Positions 1 through 9,020 of a stretch of DNA of 64,000 bases are shown here, in pieces. The notes below the pieces were generated by a model that did not search any database, was not told the DNA's origin, and saw nothing but the letters and a program-made list of their open reading frames with translations. The stretch covers positions 288,640-352,639 of the forward strand of contig NZ_REHC01000008.1 in the NCBI RefSeq assembly GCF_003692965.1. The letters run 5' to 3'. Position numbers and translations under genes: made by a program. The stretch is from Lactobacillus sp. ESL0246. GTDB taxonomy: Bacteria > Bacillota > Bacilli > Lactobacillales > Lactobacillaceae. Within the stretch, counting starts at the first letter, position 1; each line of letters starts with the position of its first letter.

Positions 1-1800
1 CCGCCAAAAACCTTGGCGAACAATATTCAGTTCATCTGATGTCCATGGAATTCTTAACTGTACATTTGGTTTTTTATTATAGTCTATATGAACCTTTTTG
101 CCATTGTTAGCAGTTCGTCCAATTGATTGCACAATATATGGTTGCATCCTATATCCACCATTAGCAATGGTGGCAACATACTGCACCATTTGAATCGGCG
201 TATAGGCATCATAGTTACCATATGCTAAATCGAGAACTGAACCTGAAAGAATTTGACCTTGCTCATTAAATGAGCGACCTTGAATACCGGCAACTTCACC
301 AGGTAAATCAACTCCTGTCTTTTGACCTAAACCAAACATATTGAAATTATGACGCAGCGTATCAAACGAAGTTTGTGGCATACTTATATATTCCTTCGGA
401 ACATATTTTGCATGAACCCAGTTCATCGCTAGATGCATCATATAGATATTACTAGAGACTTCTAATGCCGTTTCAGCGTCTAATGCGCCAAAGGTTCCAA
501 CAGGATATACCGATTTTTTAATCGGTGTTCCGGGTAAATAAACCGGTGTATCAGGCAAGGTGTTACTGTACGGCGTGATTACTTTATTAATTAAACCGCC
601 ACTAACCATTGCCCCTTTTACAGCAGACCCCATTACAAATGACTGGTTGATTACACCTAATGCATTGTTGGTCATCTTATTTTTACTAGGATCACGACTA
701 ATACCAGCAACTGCTAGTAATGCGCCTGTCTGTGGATCCATTGCAACTGCATAAGCACCATTAGAATATCTGGCAGCACCGGCTGCAAGTGCCGAAGAAT
801 ATATTTGCTCTAACGATTTTTGTACTTGCTTTTGATATTGGGCATCAAGTGTTAATATCAAACTAGAACCTGCTTGACCAGCATAAATTGACTTTGTTTG
901 TTCAATATCACCCGCAGATTTAGTAGAAACCATGCTAGTTGACTTGCTCCCCTTTAACAGCGGCTCATATTCTTCTTCTAAATATGAGGTACCTACTCGG
1001 TCATTGCGAGAGTATCCATTCGTGAGATAATATTGTAAATTATCTCCTGGTAACCCAGCTTTCTCAGTTGAAACGGAACCAATAATACTTTGAATAGATG
1101 ACCCATTCGGGTAATAGCGTTGCCAATCCGTTCCTATACCGACTCCCGGAAGTTCAGATAAATGTTCACCAACTTGAGCTATTTCCTTATCAGTTAAACC
1201 ATTGTTTTTAAGATATATCGTTGATAAACTATACGCACCAGATATCTTATTATAAATTAGTGCAGCCGTTTTTTGACGAGAAGTTAAGTTAATCTTTTCA
1301 GATAAGACTTGCTCATTAATTCGTTGATTAATTAATTTATCATCTTGGGTATCTCTAATTGATTTAGGTACTTTAGACTCTTCTTTAGCACTATTAGTTT
1401 TATTACCCAAATAATAATCGGCCACCTGTTGCTTAGTCGGCTGTTCATCGTTAATTCGAATATATTGACTTAATGCATTCGAAATTCGATAAATATCATC
1501 TGGTGTTGTTGCAGCACTCCTAGTATAAGTAATAGCATTTTGGGCTCTATTGCCAACTAAAATTCGACCTTTGTTGTCATACATAACTCCCCTAGGAACT
1601 TGGCTGGAAACAACTGCGGAACTTGACTTTTGAACCTCAGCTTTAAAGCGTGAACCATAACCAATTTGTAAATATGCCAATTGGGCGATCAATGTTGCAA
1701 AAAGAACAAAAATAATTCCCAATATAATTTTCATTCTGATGGGTGTAGAGGATTGCTTACCTGCATCCCTAGTTCCTTGATTTTTTTTAGTCAATTTCAC
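1..1800 (-). CDS. Class B penicillin-binding protein (PBP2b type), 3' end outside the window
   Basis: Monofunctional transpeptidase that cross-links septal or peripheral peptidoglycan outside the membrane. The frame is open from the left window edge to a GTG start at 1800; a GAGG lies about 10 bases upstream and no in-frame ATG occurs before residue 23. The 600 visible codons show a short basic cytoplasmic tail, one membrane segment (about residues 25-45), a long non-catalytic region with a 'PRGVMYDNKGR' motif typical of class B PBPs, and the start of the transpeptidase domain. The active-site SxxK is SAVK (residues 392-395) and SxN is SSN (449-451). The KTG box would lie beyond base 1, so the gene is cut by the window rather than broken. 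Family assignment is firm; the exact paralogue (pbp2b/penA) is inferred. Confidence 0.9.
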   Translation of the reverse strand, partial: MKLTKKNQGTRDAGKQSSTPIRMKIILGIIFVLFATLIAQLAYLQIGYGSRFKAEVQKSSSAVVSSQVPRGVMYDNKGRILVGNRAQNAITYTRSAATTPDDIYRISNALSQYIRINDEQPTKQQVADYYLGNKTNSAKEESKVPKSIRDTQDDKLINQRINEQVLSEKINLTSRQKTAALIYNKISGAYSLSTIYLKNNGLTDKEIAQVGEHLSELPGVGIGTDWQRYYPNGSSIQSIIGSVSTEKAGLPGDNLQYYLTNGYSRNDRVGTSYLEEEYEPLLKGSKSTSMVSTKSAGDIEQTKSIYAGQAGSSLILTLDAQYQKQVQKSLEQIYSSALAAGAARYSNGAYAVAMDPQTGALLAVAGISRDPSKNKMTNNALGVINQSFVMGSAVKGAMVSGGLINKVITPYSNTLPDTPVYLPGTPIKKSVYPVGTFGALDAETALEVSSNIYMMHLAMNWVHAKYVPKEYISMPQTSFDTLRHNFNMFGLGQKTGVDLPGEVAGIQGRSFNEQGQILSGSVLDLAYGNYDAYTPIQMVQYVATIANGGYRMQPYIVQSIGRTANNGKKVHIDYNKKPNVQLRIPWTSDELNIVRQGFWR

Positions 1801-2019
1801 GTAAATCAAACCTCACTAAACTAGTGCTATTTTAACAAATAATAATCTGCAATTCTATTGCTTCACTAGCTTTTGACAAAATTTTAACAACTTTTCAAAA
1901 AGCAATTTCCTAATCCCTACTAATTCAACACTGCTTAAAAACCGCTTACAAAGATCTTCTATAAAACTTTGTTTTGTTTTAGAATATCATTAGTAACTTT
2001 AAAAGAAAGAAGATATATT

Positions 2020-2934
2020 ATGACACTTAAGTATCAAATCGGCGTCGATGCCGGTGGCACTCACACTACCGCAATTGCCTATGATCTAACTGGCAAAGAA
2101 TTGGCGAGATCTGAAGCCGGCCCAGGTCAAGTTAATACCGATTATAACAGCGCGATCAATAATATTACCACGGCAATTAACCAACTAATTAATCAAATTA
2201 ATGGTGACTGTCAAAGAATTTTATGTGGTATTGCTGGATTATCTGTAATTGGCAATGCTTCTGAAATCGCAGGAGAAATTTCGGCAAAGTCAAATAATTT
2301 GCCTACCAGAGCTATAACCGACTCACTCTTGGCCCTCTATAATGGCTTAGAAGGAGAAGATGGTGGGTTAGTTATTGCTGGGACTGGTTCAGTTTTTAAT
2401 GGCTTACAAAAAGGTAGCATCATTACTACTGGTGGATACGGCTCAATCCTTGGTGATGAAGGATCAGGTTACGCAATTACTATTTCAGCCTTTAAAAGTG
2501 CCCTACTTAGCTGGGATAAACGTCAGAAAAACCAATTAATTCCATTATTCAACCAGCTTTTCAAAGTAGATAATTTAGTCGATGCAACCGCTAAGTTTTA
2601 TAAAATGAGCAATCCGCAGATTGCTTCGATGGCAGTTAGTGTAGCTAAACTTGCAGATAATGGTGATAAGAACGCCACCTCCATTATTAAAAAGCAGGCA
2701 GAGTTATTGGCGCGTGATATCATAATTGGAATTGATCGTTATGAAGAACCCAAGCCAATGAAAGTAGCACTAACTGGGTCGGTCTTAGCCAATAATCAGA
2801 TGTTGCGCAATTTCTTAGAAGAAAAGGTCTGGGCTAAGTATCCAGACGTTCAGTTTTCTATTTCTAACGGTGAAAATGCACGCGGAGTGGTCTTTGATAA
2901 GAGCAAAGATTATCGCTACTTCACTAGCCATTAA
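2020..2934 (+). CDS. BadF/BadG/BcrA/BcrD-family ATPase, N-acetylglucosamine kinase-like
   Basis: Predicted cytoplasmic sugar kinase of the ASKHA fold, probably phosphorylating an amino sugar such as GlcNAc from cell-wall turnover. The 304-residue protein begins with the phosphate-1 loop 'GVDAGGTHTTA' and carries the central 'VIAGTGSVFNG' and 'GGYGSILGDEGSG' motifs usual for NagK-like members; an 'ALTGSVLANN' adenosine-type motif sits near the C-terminus. I chose the ATG at 2020, preceded by AGAAAGAAG, over an upstream in-frame start at 1969 that would add 17 residues without homology. It stands alone, divergent from the PBP gene and followed by a hairpin. Substrate is inferred from the family. 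Confidence 0.8.
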   Translation: MTLKYQIGVDAGGTHTTAIAYDLTGKELARSEAGPGQVNTDYNSAINNITTAINQLINQINGDCQRILCGIAGLSVIGNASEIAGEISAKSNNLPTRAITDSLLALYNGLEGEDGGLVIAGTGSVFNGLQKGSIITTGGYGSILGDEGSGYAITISAFKSALLSWDKRQKNQLIPLFNQLFKVDNLVDATAKFYKMSNPQIASMAVSVAKLADNGDKNATSIIKKQAELLARDIIIGIDRYEEPKPMKVALTGSVLANNQMLRNFLEEKVWAKYPDVQFSISNGENARGVVFDKSKDYRYFTSH

Positions 2935-2964
2935 CTAACAATTCCAATTCAAATAATAACAAAC

Positions 2965-3030
2965 AAAAGACTAGAATTAGTTTTTATCAGTACCTTCTGC
3001 AAAAGTCTTGATAACTATTCTAGTCTTTTT
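2965..3030. terminator. Hairpin between convergent genes, probable bidirectional terminator
   Basis: AAAAGACTAGAATTAGT pairs, with one bulge, with ACTATTCTAGTCTTTT across a loop of about 32 bases. Runs of A and T flank both sides, so it could end the kinase transcript on the plus strand and the greA transcript on the minus strand. Confidence 0.6.
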
Positions 3031-3058
3031 ATGGTTATGCAAATCAAACTAATCTGCG

Positions 3059-3535
3059 CTATTCTTCAACTTTATTGATAACTATATCAAACTTACCACC
3101 AGGTGTTGAAATTGTAACCGTCTCACCCTTCTTCTTACCTAAAATGGCTTGAGCAATTGGTGAGTCATTTGAAATCTTACCACTTAATGGATCAGACTCA
3201 TCACTTCCGACAATTGTATAAGTTTCCGGTTCATCTTCACCAACTTCAGTATAAGTTACAGTCTTACCTACCGCTACTTCATCGGGATCAGTTTTATCCG
3301 CTTCAACAACATCAGCATATTTTAACATTTCTTCAACAACACTGATTCTGTCTTCAAGATGACTTTGCTCATCCTTAGCGGCGTCATATTCAGAATTTTC
3401 AGATAAATCACCATAAGAACGAGCAACCTTAATACGTTCGATTACTTCTGGTCGCTTTACTAATTTCAAATTTTTTAATTCTGCTTCAAGCTTTTCTTTA
3501 CCTTCAGCAGTCATTGGATATGATTTCTCAGGCAT
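3059..3535 (-). CDS. greA: Transcription elongation factor GreA
   Basis: Rescues backtracked RNA polymerase by stimulating cleavage of the nascent RNA 3' end. The 158-residue length and two-domain layout match the family: an N-terminal coiled coil with '[25 protein letters not shown]', whose acidic tip residues (D and E of GDLSENSEY) act in the polymerase channel, and a C-terminal FKBP-like domain with '[28 protein letters not shown]'. AAGGAG lies about 10 bases before the ATG. It is a single-gene unit next to pheST. Confidence 0.97.
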   Translation of the reverse strand: MPEKSYPMTAEGKEKLEAELKNLKLVKRPEVIERIKVARSYGDLSENSEYDAAKDEQSHLEDRISVVEEMLKYADVVEADKTDPDEVAVGKTVTYTEVGEDEPETYTIVGSDESDPLSGKISNDSPIAQAILGKKKGETVTISTPGGKFDIVINKVEE

Positions 3536-3615
3536 AAAATTTTCTACTCCTTAAAGTTAAAATTTTCTATTTGCACTGATCTATAATATTTATTTTCCAG
3601 CTTAAAGTCAAGCAC

Positions 3616-6033
3616 CTAACGTATTTCAGCCTTAAGTTTATCTTGTAAGCAATCAGTTATGGCTGTCATTGCTTTAGTAACAACCTCATCGGTTAACGTG
3701 TCTTTCCTGTTAAGAAAAGTTAATCGATAAGCAATACTCTTTTTGCCTTGTGCAATATGTGATCCTTGATAAGTATCAATTACCCGCAATTTAATTAAAT
3801 ACTTGCCACTATTAGCTTTTATAAGGTCCTCAATTTCTTGATTAGTCACTTCTTGATCGATTAAAACAGATAAATCACGATCAACGGCAGGGAATTTAGG
3901 AGCAGCTTTTGAAATTGTTTTCGGATTAATAATTAATGGTATTATTTCATCTAGATTAAGTTCATAGCCATAAATCTCATTACCATTCATCGCTTTATTA
4001 ACATTTGTGATTTCATGACTAATCATTCCAATTAAACCGACATAATGCCCTTTTATATAAATTCCAGCAGTTCTAGTCGGATGCATGCCAGAAATAGTTT
4101 CAGCTTTGTATTCCACTTGATTTAAATCAATTCCAATAGCAAGTAGCAAATTGGCTAATTGACCTTTGACAAAATAAAAGTCAATCTGCTCATTTTCATG
4201 TTGCCAATTGTCCCAATAAACATTACCCGAATAAAGTGCAGCAAGATGTTCATGTTCATTATACGTATCACCAGCAAAATCATAAACTCGCCCTTGTTCG
4301 TAGAGAGTTAATTGATTTTGTTTTCGTGCCATATTATAAGCAGCAGCATCAATTAATCCTGTTAAAAGATTTTGCCTTAAAGTAGAACGACTAGAATTAA
4401 GAGGCATTTGAACTTTTACTAGTGGCTGTGGTGTTTTAGTATAAGTGACAGCTTTTTCACTTGAGGTCAAAGAATACGAAATTGCTTCAATTAAGCCCTG
4501 TCCCTGGACCACACTCTTAATTCGCCGAATTACATCCTCAGTTTGAGAATAACCACCACGGGTTTCCGGTAAAACTGGTTGGGTAGATTTAATATTGTCA
4601 TATCCGTATAAGCGACCAACTTCTTCAACTAAATCAGCTGGAATTGAAATATCCCATCGTCTCGCAGGAATATCAACTACTAAATCTTTACCAGCCACTT
4701 CAACATTAAAATTCAAGCGCTTATAAATGTTTAGCATTTCAGATGACGAAATTTCGGTTCCCAATACTTTATTGATATAAGAAACAGTAGTTCTAACAGT
4801 GACAGATTCTTGCTTCTTATCACTTCCGGTAATTATACCCTCTGCAATCGTTCCATCCGCATCATTACGCAACAATAACGCAGCCATATTCAAAGCACGC
4901 ATTGTAGCATCATAATTGACTCCTTTTTCATAACGACTTGAAGCCTCTGTGCGATTGGCATGACGTAAAGCAGCTTTTCTGACTAAAGTTGGGTCAAAAA
5001 TAGCTGCTTCCAAAATGACGTCAGTAGTATCCTCTTTGATTTCTGAATTGAGTCCGCCCATCACTCCAGCCATCATTACAGGCTGATCACCATTTGTAAT
5101 TACAATATCATTAGGATCAAGGTCAACTTCATGGTCATTTAATAAAGTTAGTTTTTCACCCGCAGTGGCTTTTCTAACAACCAACTGACCACTTTCAAAT
5201 GCTCTTGCATCATAAGTATGCAGTGGTTGACCAGTCAAAAGCATGACATAATTTGTAACATCAACAACATTGTTAATTGGTCTGATTCCAGCATTCCAAA
5301 GACGCGCCTGCATCCACAAAGGACTATCACCAATTTTGACATTTTTGATTTTGCGGAGATAAAACTTAGGTGCTAATTTACTATCGACCTGAACTTTAAG
5401 CTGATCAGTCCAATCAGGACCATCTGCTTTCAAGGCAACGTCTTCGACTTTAACGGGTTCATCAATAATAGCACCAACTTCATACGCGGCCCCTTCCATG
5501 GACAAAGTATCAGCGCGATTAGGAGTAATATCAAAGTCAAAAATATAATCATCCATACCTAATAACTCAAACACTTCTTGGCCCGGATGAAGATCAGCAT
5601 CAGTAGGAAACAGAAAAATACCGTCAACATATTTTTCAGGGACAACGCTATCAGCAAAGCCAATCTCCTGTAATCCACAAATCATCCCATTCGATTCATA
5701 GCCACGCAACTTACCTTTCTTAATTTTAATATTGTCGGCAATTCTAGCACCAGGAAGGGCTACAATTACATCTTCTCCTGCTGCAACATTAGGCGCACCA
5801 CAGACAATTTGATGCGGCTCTTCATCTCCCACATCAACATGTGTTACATTTAAATGCGTCCCTTCAACCGGTGTACAATCAAGAATGTGCCCAACGACTA
5901 ACTTCTTAAGTCCTTCTTGGGGATGCTTAACATCGGCAACTTCGACTCCAGTTCGAGTTATTTTTTCTCCTAATTGATATGGATCCTTGTTAAGTTCAAG
6001 AAAATCTTGTAGCCATTTATACGAAACTAGCAT
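3616..6033 (-). CDS. pheT: Phenylalanine--tRNA ligase beta subunit
   Basis: Non-catalytic subunit of the (alpha-beta)2 enzyme that charges tRNA-Phe; it binds tRNA and edits mischarged Tyr-tRNA. The 805 residues show the full bacterial set: N-terminal EMAP-like tRNA-binding domain (about 40-150, 'HIVCGAPNVAAGEDVIVALPG'-like segment), B3/B4 editing core ('RPINNVVDVTNYVM'), B5 domain, the class II-like core, and a C-terminal anticodon-binding FDX domain ('FPAVDRDLSVLID', 'GKKSIAYRLTFLNRKDTLTD'). It starts immediately after the pheS stop, so the two are co-translated and share the pheS T-box. Confidence 0.98.
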   Translation of the reverse strand: MLVSYKWLQDFLELNKDPYQLGEKITRTGVEVADVKHPQEGLKKLVVGHILDCTPVEGTHLNVTHVDVGDEEPHQIVCGAPNVAAGEDVIVALPGARIADNIKIKKGKLRGYESNGMICGLQEIGFADSVVPEKYVDGIFLFPTDADLHPGQEVFELLGMDDYIFDFDITPNRADTLSMEGAAYEVGAIIDEPVKVEDVALKADGPDWTDQLKVQVDSKLAPKFYLRKIKNVKIGDSPLWMQARLWNAGIRPINNVVDVTNYVMLLTGQPLHTYDARAFESGQLVVRKATAGEKLTLLNDHEVDLDPNDIVITNGDQPVMMAGVMGGLNSEIKEDTTDVILEAAIFDPTLVRKAALRHANRTEASSRYEKGVNYDATMRALNMAALLLRNDADGTIAEGIITGSDKKQESVTVRTTVSYINKVLGTEISSSEMLNIYKRLNFNVEVAGKDLVVDIPARRWDISIPADLVEEVGRLYGYDNIKSTQPVLPETRGGYSQTEDVIRRIKSVVQGQGLIEAISYSLTSSEKAVTYTKTPQPLVKVQMPLNSSRSTLRQNLLTGLIDAAAYNMARKQNQLTLYEQGRVYDFAGDTYNEHEHLAALYSGNVYWDNWQHENEQIDFYFVKGQLANLLLAIGIDLNQVEYKAETISGMHPTRTAGIYIKGHYVGLIGMISHEITNVNKAMNGNEIYGYELNLDEIIPLIINPKTISKAAPKFPAVDRDLSVLIDQEVTNQEIEDLIKANSGKYLIKLRVIDTYQGSHIAQGKKSIAYRLTFLNRKDTLTDEVVTKAMTAITDCLQDKLKAEIR

Positions 6034-7083
6034 TTATCTTTCCTCCTTACTGAATTGTTCTAAGAAACGAACATCATTAGTATAAAAGTCACGAATGTCA
6101 TCAATCCCATATTTTAAAATTGCAAAGCGATCCAGTCCGACACCAAAAGCGAATCCACCATAAATTTTTGAATCAATACCCGCATTTTCTAAAACATTTG
6201 GATGAACCATACCAGCACCCAGAACTTCAATCCATCCTGTATATTTACAAATTGCACAGCCCTTACCGTCACAATTAAAACAGGAAACATCCATTTCAAC
6301 CGATGGTTCAGTAAATGGAAAGTAACTTGGCCGTAATCGTGTCTTGCGATCTTGACCAAAAACGTGTTTAGTCATCATTTCAAGTGTCCCTTTAAGATCA
6401 CCCATGGTAATGTTTTTATCAACAACCAAACCCTCCATTTGCATAAATTGATGAGAATGAGTCGCATCATCATCATCACGACGATAAACCTTACCTGGAC
6501 CAACCATCTTAAGAGGGCCTTTAGAAAAGTCAAATTTTTCTAAGACACGTGCTTGATCGCCAGAGGTTTGTGATCGTAACAAGTCTTCTGTATCAATGTA
6601 AAAAGTTTCTTGCATGTCACGAGCTGGGTGATCTTTGGGAAGATTCATCATTTCGAAACAATAATGGTCAGTTTCGATTTCAGGTCCTTGAACAACTTGA
6701 TAACCCATTCCAATAAAATATTTTTCTAAATCATCTAAAATAATATTGATTGGATGTTTTGAACCGACATGTGTTGCCCGACCTGGCAATGTAACATCAA
6801 TCCGTTCTTTTTCTAGCTGTTTTTCTGCAAGTTCTTTTGCAATTTCTGTTTTTACATTATCTAGATTATGATTAAATAAATCACGAACTTTATTAACCTG
6901 TTTTCCAATATCACGGCGCTTGTCCGGATCAACATCTTTCATCGAATGTAAGATTTCGGTCAATTCACTTTTACGACCGACAAGTTTAACACGCACTTCA
7001 TTCAACGTTTGTTCATTTTTAACTTTGGCAATTTCGGCTAAGCCTTTTTCGCGTAGCTTGTTGAGCCTATCAAATAAATCCAT
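6034..7083 (-). CDS. pheS: Phenylalanine--tRNA ligase alpha subunit
   Basis: Catalytic subunit that activates phenylalanine with ATP and transfers it to tRNA-Phe. The 349-residue protein has the N-terminal coiled-coil tRNA-binding arm (about 1-90), then the class II catalytic domain with 'HPARDMQETFYI', 'RRDDDDATHSHQFMQMEG' (motif 2 region), 'FPFTEPSVEMDV' and motif 3 'GFAFGVGLDRFAILKYGI'. A CxxC/CxxC-like cluster ('CFNCDGKGCAIC') precedes motif 3, as in many Firmicutes. First gene of pheST, controlled by the T-box leader at 7098-7325. Confidence 0.98.
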   Translation of the reverse strand: MDLFDRLNKLREKGLAEIAKVKNEQTLNEVRVKLVGRKSELTEILHSMKDVDPDKRRDIGKQVNKVRDLFNHNLDNVKTEIAKELAEKQLEKERIDVTLPGRATHVGSKHPINIILDDLEKYFIGMGYQVVQGPEIETDHYCFEMMNLPKDHPARDMQETFYIDTEDLLRSQTSGDQARVLEKFDFSKGPLKMVGPGKVYRRDDDDATHSHQFMQMEGLVVDKNITMGDLKGTLEMMTKHVFGQDRKTRLRPSYFPFTEPSVEMDVSCFNCDGKGCAICKYTGWIEVLGAGMVHPNVLENAGIDSKIYGGFAFGVGLDRFAILKYGIDDIRDFYTNDVRFLEQFSKEER

Positions 7084-7097
7084 TGTTTTTTCCTTTC

Positions 7098-7325
7098 AAA
7101 CAAAAAAGTTCCGCCCCCTCTAAAGGGACGAAACTTCGCGGTACCACCCTAGTTTAAGCCACTAATAGCTTACACTTAAGTTTTCGATAACGGCGAATAC
7201 CGGAATTGATTAGATCCTACTAGTAAGGTGAAATTCACAGATCCGTTCAAACTTTTCTTTCAGCTCACTAAAAAAGTCTCTCTGCATAAATGATTTCTGC
7301 TACTAATCTTACTTTCTGTAATTAC
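7098..7325 (-). promoter_or_regulatory. T-box leader (tRNA-Phe sensing) upstream of pheST
   Basis: The minus strand carries the T-box sequence GGGTGGTACCGCG (7137-7149), which pairs with the 3' end of uncharged tRNA, followed by a competing terminator: stem AAGTTTCGTCCCTTT/AGAGGGGGCGGAACTT (7107-7135) with a T run. Stem I is closed by AGTAAG/CTTACT, and TTC (7230-7232) lies just inside it on the 3' side where the specifier codon is expected; TTC is a Phe codon, matching the downstream gene. Sequence seen directly; induction by uncharged tRNA-Phe follows from the T-box mechanism. Confidence 0.93.
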
Positions 7326-7330
7326 TTAAT

Positions 7331-7359
7331 AGAATAATTCTTTTTTACAAAACTTGCAA
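7331..7359 (-). promoter_or_regulatory. Predicted promoter of pheST
   Basis: On the minus strand TTGCAA (7354-7359) and TATTCT (7331-7336) are separated by exactly 17 bases, placing the transcription start at the beginning of the T-box leader. Confidence 0.55.
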
Positions 7360-7374
7360 GTAAATACTTTATTC

Positions 7375-7725
7375 TCACACCCACTTATCTGCCCAATCAT
7401 GAATTTGATTAAAAACTGGCTTAAGTTCCTCACCTTTTCGGGTTAACCGGTAAGAAATAATTTTAGTATTAGCATCGACAGAGCGTTTAATAATATTTTC
7501 CTGTTCGAGTTCTTTCAATCTTTCAACTAACACCCGATCAGAACAAGCAACCACACAACGTGCCAAATCCTTAAATCGAAGATATTTACTGCCACACAGA
7601 GAGCTAATGATTAAGCCGTTCCATTTTTTGCCAATAATTTGAAAAGCATTAATAAAATGTTCGCATGATTCAAAATCAGTAGCGCCACAGTCAGCTTGAT
7701 CCTCTGTTTTCGTGACTTGTGACAT
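7375..7725 (-). CDS. HxlR-family winged-helix transcriptional regulator
   Basis: DNA-binding regulator of 116 residues. The HxlR core is clear: 'IIGKKWNGLIISSL' (helix 1), 'LRFKDLARCV' and 'SDRVLVERLKELEQENIIKRSV' (recognition helix), then the beta-wing 'ISYRLTRKGEELKPVF' and dimer helix 'IHDWADKWV'. Five cysteines are present, including C13 and C21 near the N-terminus, the region where YodB/HypR-type members sense thiol-reactive compounds; sensing here is inference. It is a single gene; a perfect dyad over its own promoter suggests autoregulation. No adjacent obvious target enzyme is visible. Confidence 0.88.
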   Translation of the reverse strand: MSQVTKTEDQADCGATDFESCEHFINAFQIIGKKWNGLIISSLCGSKYLRFKDLARCVVACSDRVLVERLKELEQENIIKRSVDANTKIISYRLTRKGEELKPVFNQIHDWADKWV

Positions 7726-7750
7726 AAAATTTTCCCTCCATCGTCAAGTG

Positions 7751-7794
7751 ATAATTACGGTTCTAATTATAAAAAATTCACTTACTAAAAACAA
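7751..7794 (-). promoter_or_regulatory. Promoter and probable operator of the HxlR regulator
   Basis: Minus strand: TTGTTT (7789-7794), 17-base spacer, TATAAT (7766-7771). A perfect inverted repeat ATAATTA-6 bases-TAATTAT (7751-7770) overlaps the -10 box and the start region, an ideal place for a repressor dimer. Confidence 0.6.
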
Positions 7795-7803
7795 GCTCTT
7801 TAA

Positions 7804-8571
7804 TCAAGCAAAATGATAAATTATGATACCAGCGGCTACAGCAGCATTTAATGATTCAGCCTGTCCCTTAATTGGAATATATAGCCGTTCATCACAAAGA
7901 TGTGCAATTTCTTTGCTGACTCCATGAGCCTCATTACCAATCACTAGCCCCAACTGTGGAAGCGGTGCAAAATTTTGTAATTGCTTTGCTGAGTGATCCA
8001 GCATGCTTGAATAAACTGGAATTGCGTTGCTATGAAATGTTCCAATCACGTCTGGTAAATCCTGTGTGATTAGATCAATGTGAAACTGACTACCTTGCAT
8101 TGCTCGTTGAGTTTTGGGATTGTATAAATCGACACTTTGTGGTGCTAAAATTACACCATTAAAGTCGGCAGCATCAGCCGTTCTAATGATTGTACCAACA
8201 TTGCCCGGATCCGAAAGTTGATCAAGCAGGACCCATTTGCCATAGTTAAACGAAAAATTTTTAGGTTCGGAAACTTTCAATACCATAAAAATATTTTGTG
8301 AATTCTTGGTACTCGATAAATGCCGTGCAATTGCATTATTAATTGTAACGATTTTACTAGTGGTCAAATCTACATGATAATTGTCTTTAGCCTGAGTTAA
8401 AGCTTCAGCTGTACCCAAAAGATACACATACTTATATCCTGCCTTCAGAGCTTCTTGAACCAAATGAAACCCTTCGATTATATATAAGCTAGTTTCTTCA
8501 CGGTATTTTTTTTGCTTCAACTTGGCTAAGTTTTTGATTAACTTATTGTTAACCGAACTAATTTGTTCCAT
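7804..8571 (-). CDS. SpoU/TrmH-family RNA 2'-O-methyltransferase (RlmB-like)
   Basis: SAM-dependent methyltransferase of the knotted SPOUT class acting on rRNA or tRNA ribose. The 255 residues contain an N-terminal substrate-binding domain (about 1-100, L30e-like, starting 'ISSVNNKLIKNLAKLKQKKYR') and the SpoU domain with its three motifs: 'DQLSDPGNVGTIIRTADAA', 'LVIGNEAHGVS' and 'IPIKGQAESLNAAVAAGII'. The conserved Asn/Arg, Glu and Asn residues are all there. In most Firmicutes this gene lies next to acyP and yidC, as here, divergently. The precise RNA target cannot be read from sequence. Confidence 0.88.
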   Translation of the reverse strand: MEQISSVNNKLIKNLAKLKQKKYREETSLYIIEGFHLVQEALKAGYKYVYLLGTAEALTQAKDNYHVDLTTSKIVTINNAIARHLSSTKNSQNIFMVLKVSEPKNFSFNYGKWVLLDQLSDPGNVGTIIRTADAADFNGVILAPQSVDLYNPKTQRAMQGSQFHIDLITQDLPDVIGTFHSNAIPVYSSMLDHSAKQLQNFAPLPQLGLVIGNEAHGVSKEIAHLCDERLYIPIKGQAESLNAAVAAGIIIYHFA

Positions 8572-8666
8572 TAATCAAACATCTTCTTTCAAACTTCAAT
8601 TATAGCGTATAGTTCCTGGGTAAAATGGTAAAATTAAAATAGTCTAGTCTATAGAAAGGAATAATT

Positions 8667-8987
8667 ATGGGTCTTTTTAATAAAAAACAGCAAGCTAATA
8701 CTGAATCCCCAATTGAAACCTGGCAACTAACTGTTTCAGGAATTGTTCAAGGCGTGGGCTTTCGCTGGAGTGTCTTAAATTTAGCAAAACAAATGAACAT
8801 TTGTGGTACCGTATGCAATAATAGCGATCAAACTGTTACTATCACTTTACAGACTAGTTTAGACCGCGTCAACCAGTTTTGCACTGAGCTGCCCCAAAAA
8901 ATTTCACAATTTGCACGAATTACAAAAATACATAAAGAAAAATTAACAAATGTAGCCAAAATGAGTAGTTTTCATGTATTATATTAG
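8667..8987 (+). CDS. Acylphosphatase
   Basis: Small alpha/beta enzyme hydrolysing acyl phosphates such as acetyl phosphate or carbamoyl phosphate. The 106-residue protein carries an 18-residue N-terminal extension and the signature 'GIVQGVGFRW', including the catalytic Arg, followed by 'GTVCNNSDQTVTI', which keeps the catalytic Asn but replaces the usual 'NxxDGxV' Gly. RBS AAAGGA is well placed before the ATG. It precedes yidC by about 30 bases, probably in one transcript. Confidence 0.85.
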   Translation: MGLFNKKQQANTESPIETWQLTVSGIVQGVGFRWSVLNLAKQMNICGTVCNNSDQTVTITLQTSLDRVNQFCTELPQKISQFARITKIHKEKLTNVAKMSSFHVLY

Positions 8988-9020
8988 TTATTGACTAAGT
9001 TTATTAATATGGTGGATTTA

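Noticed and set aside
1860..1966. Promoter candidates for the BadF-like kinase (TTGACA at 1873, TATAAA at 1960)
   Set aside because: The boxes do not pair at acceptable spacing with each other or another convincing element.
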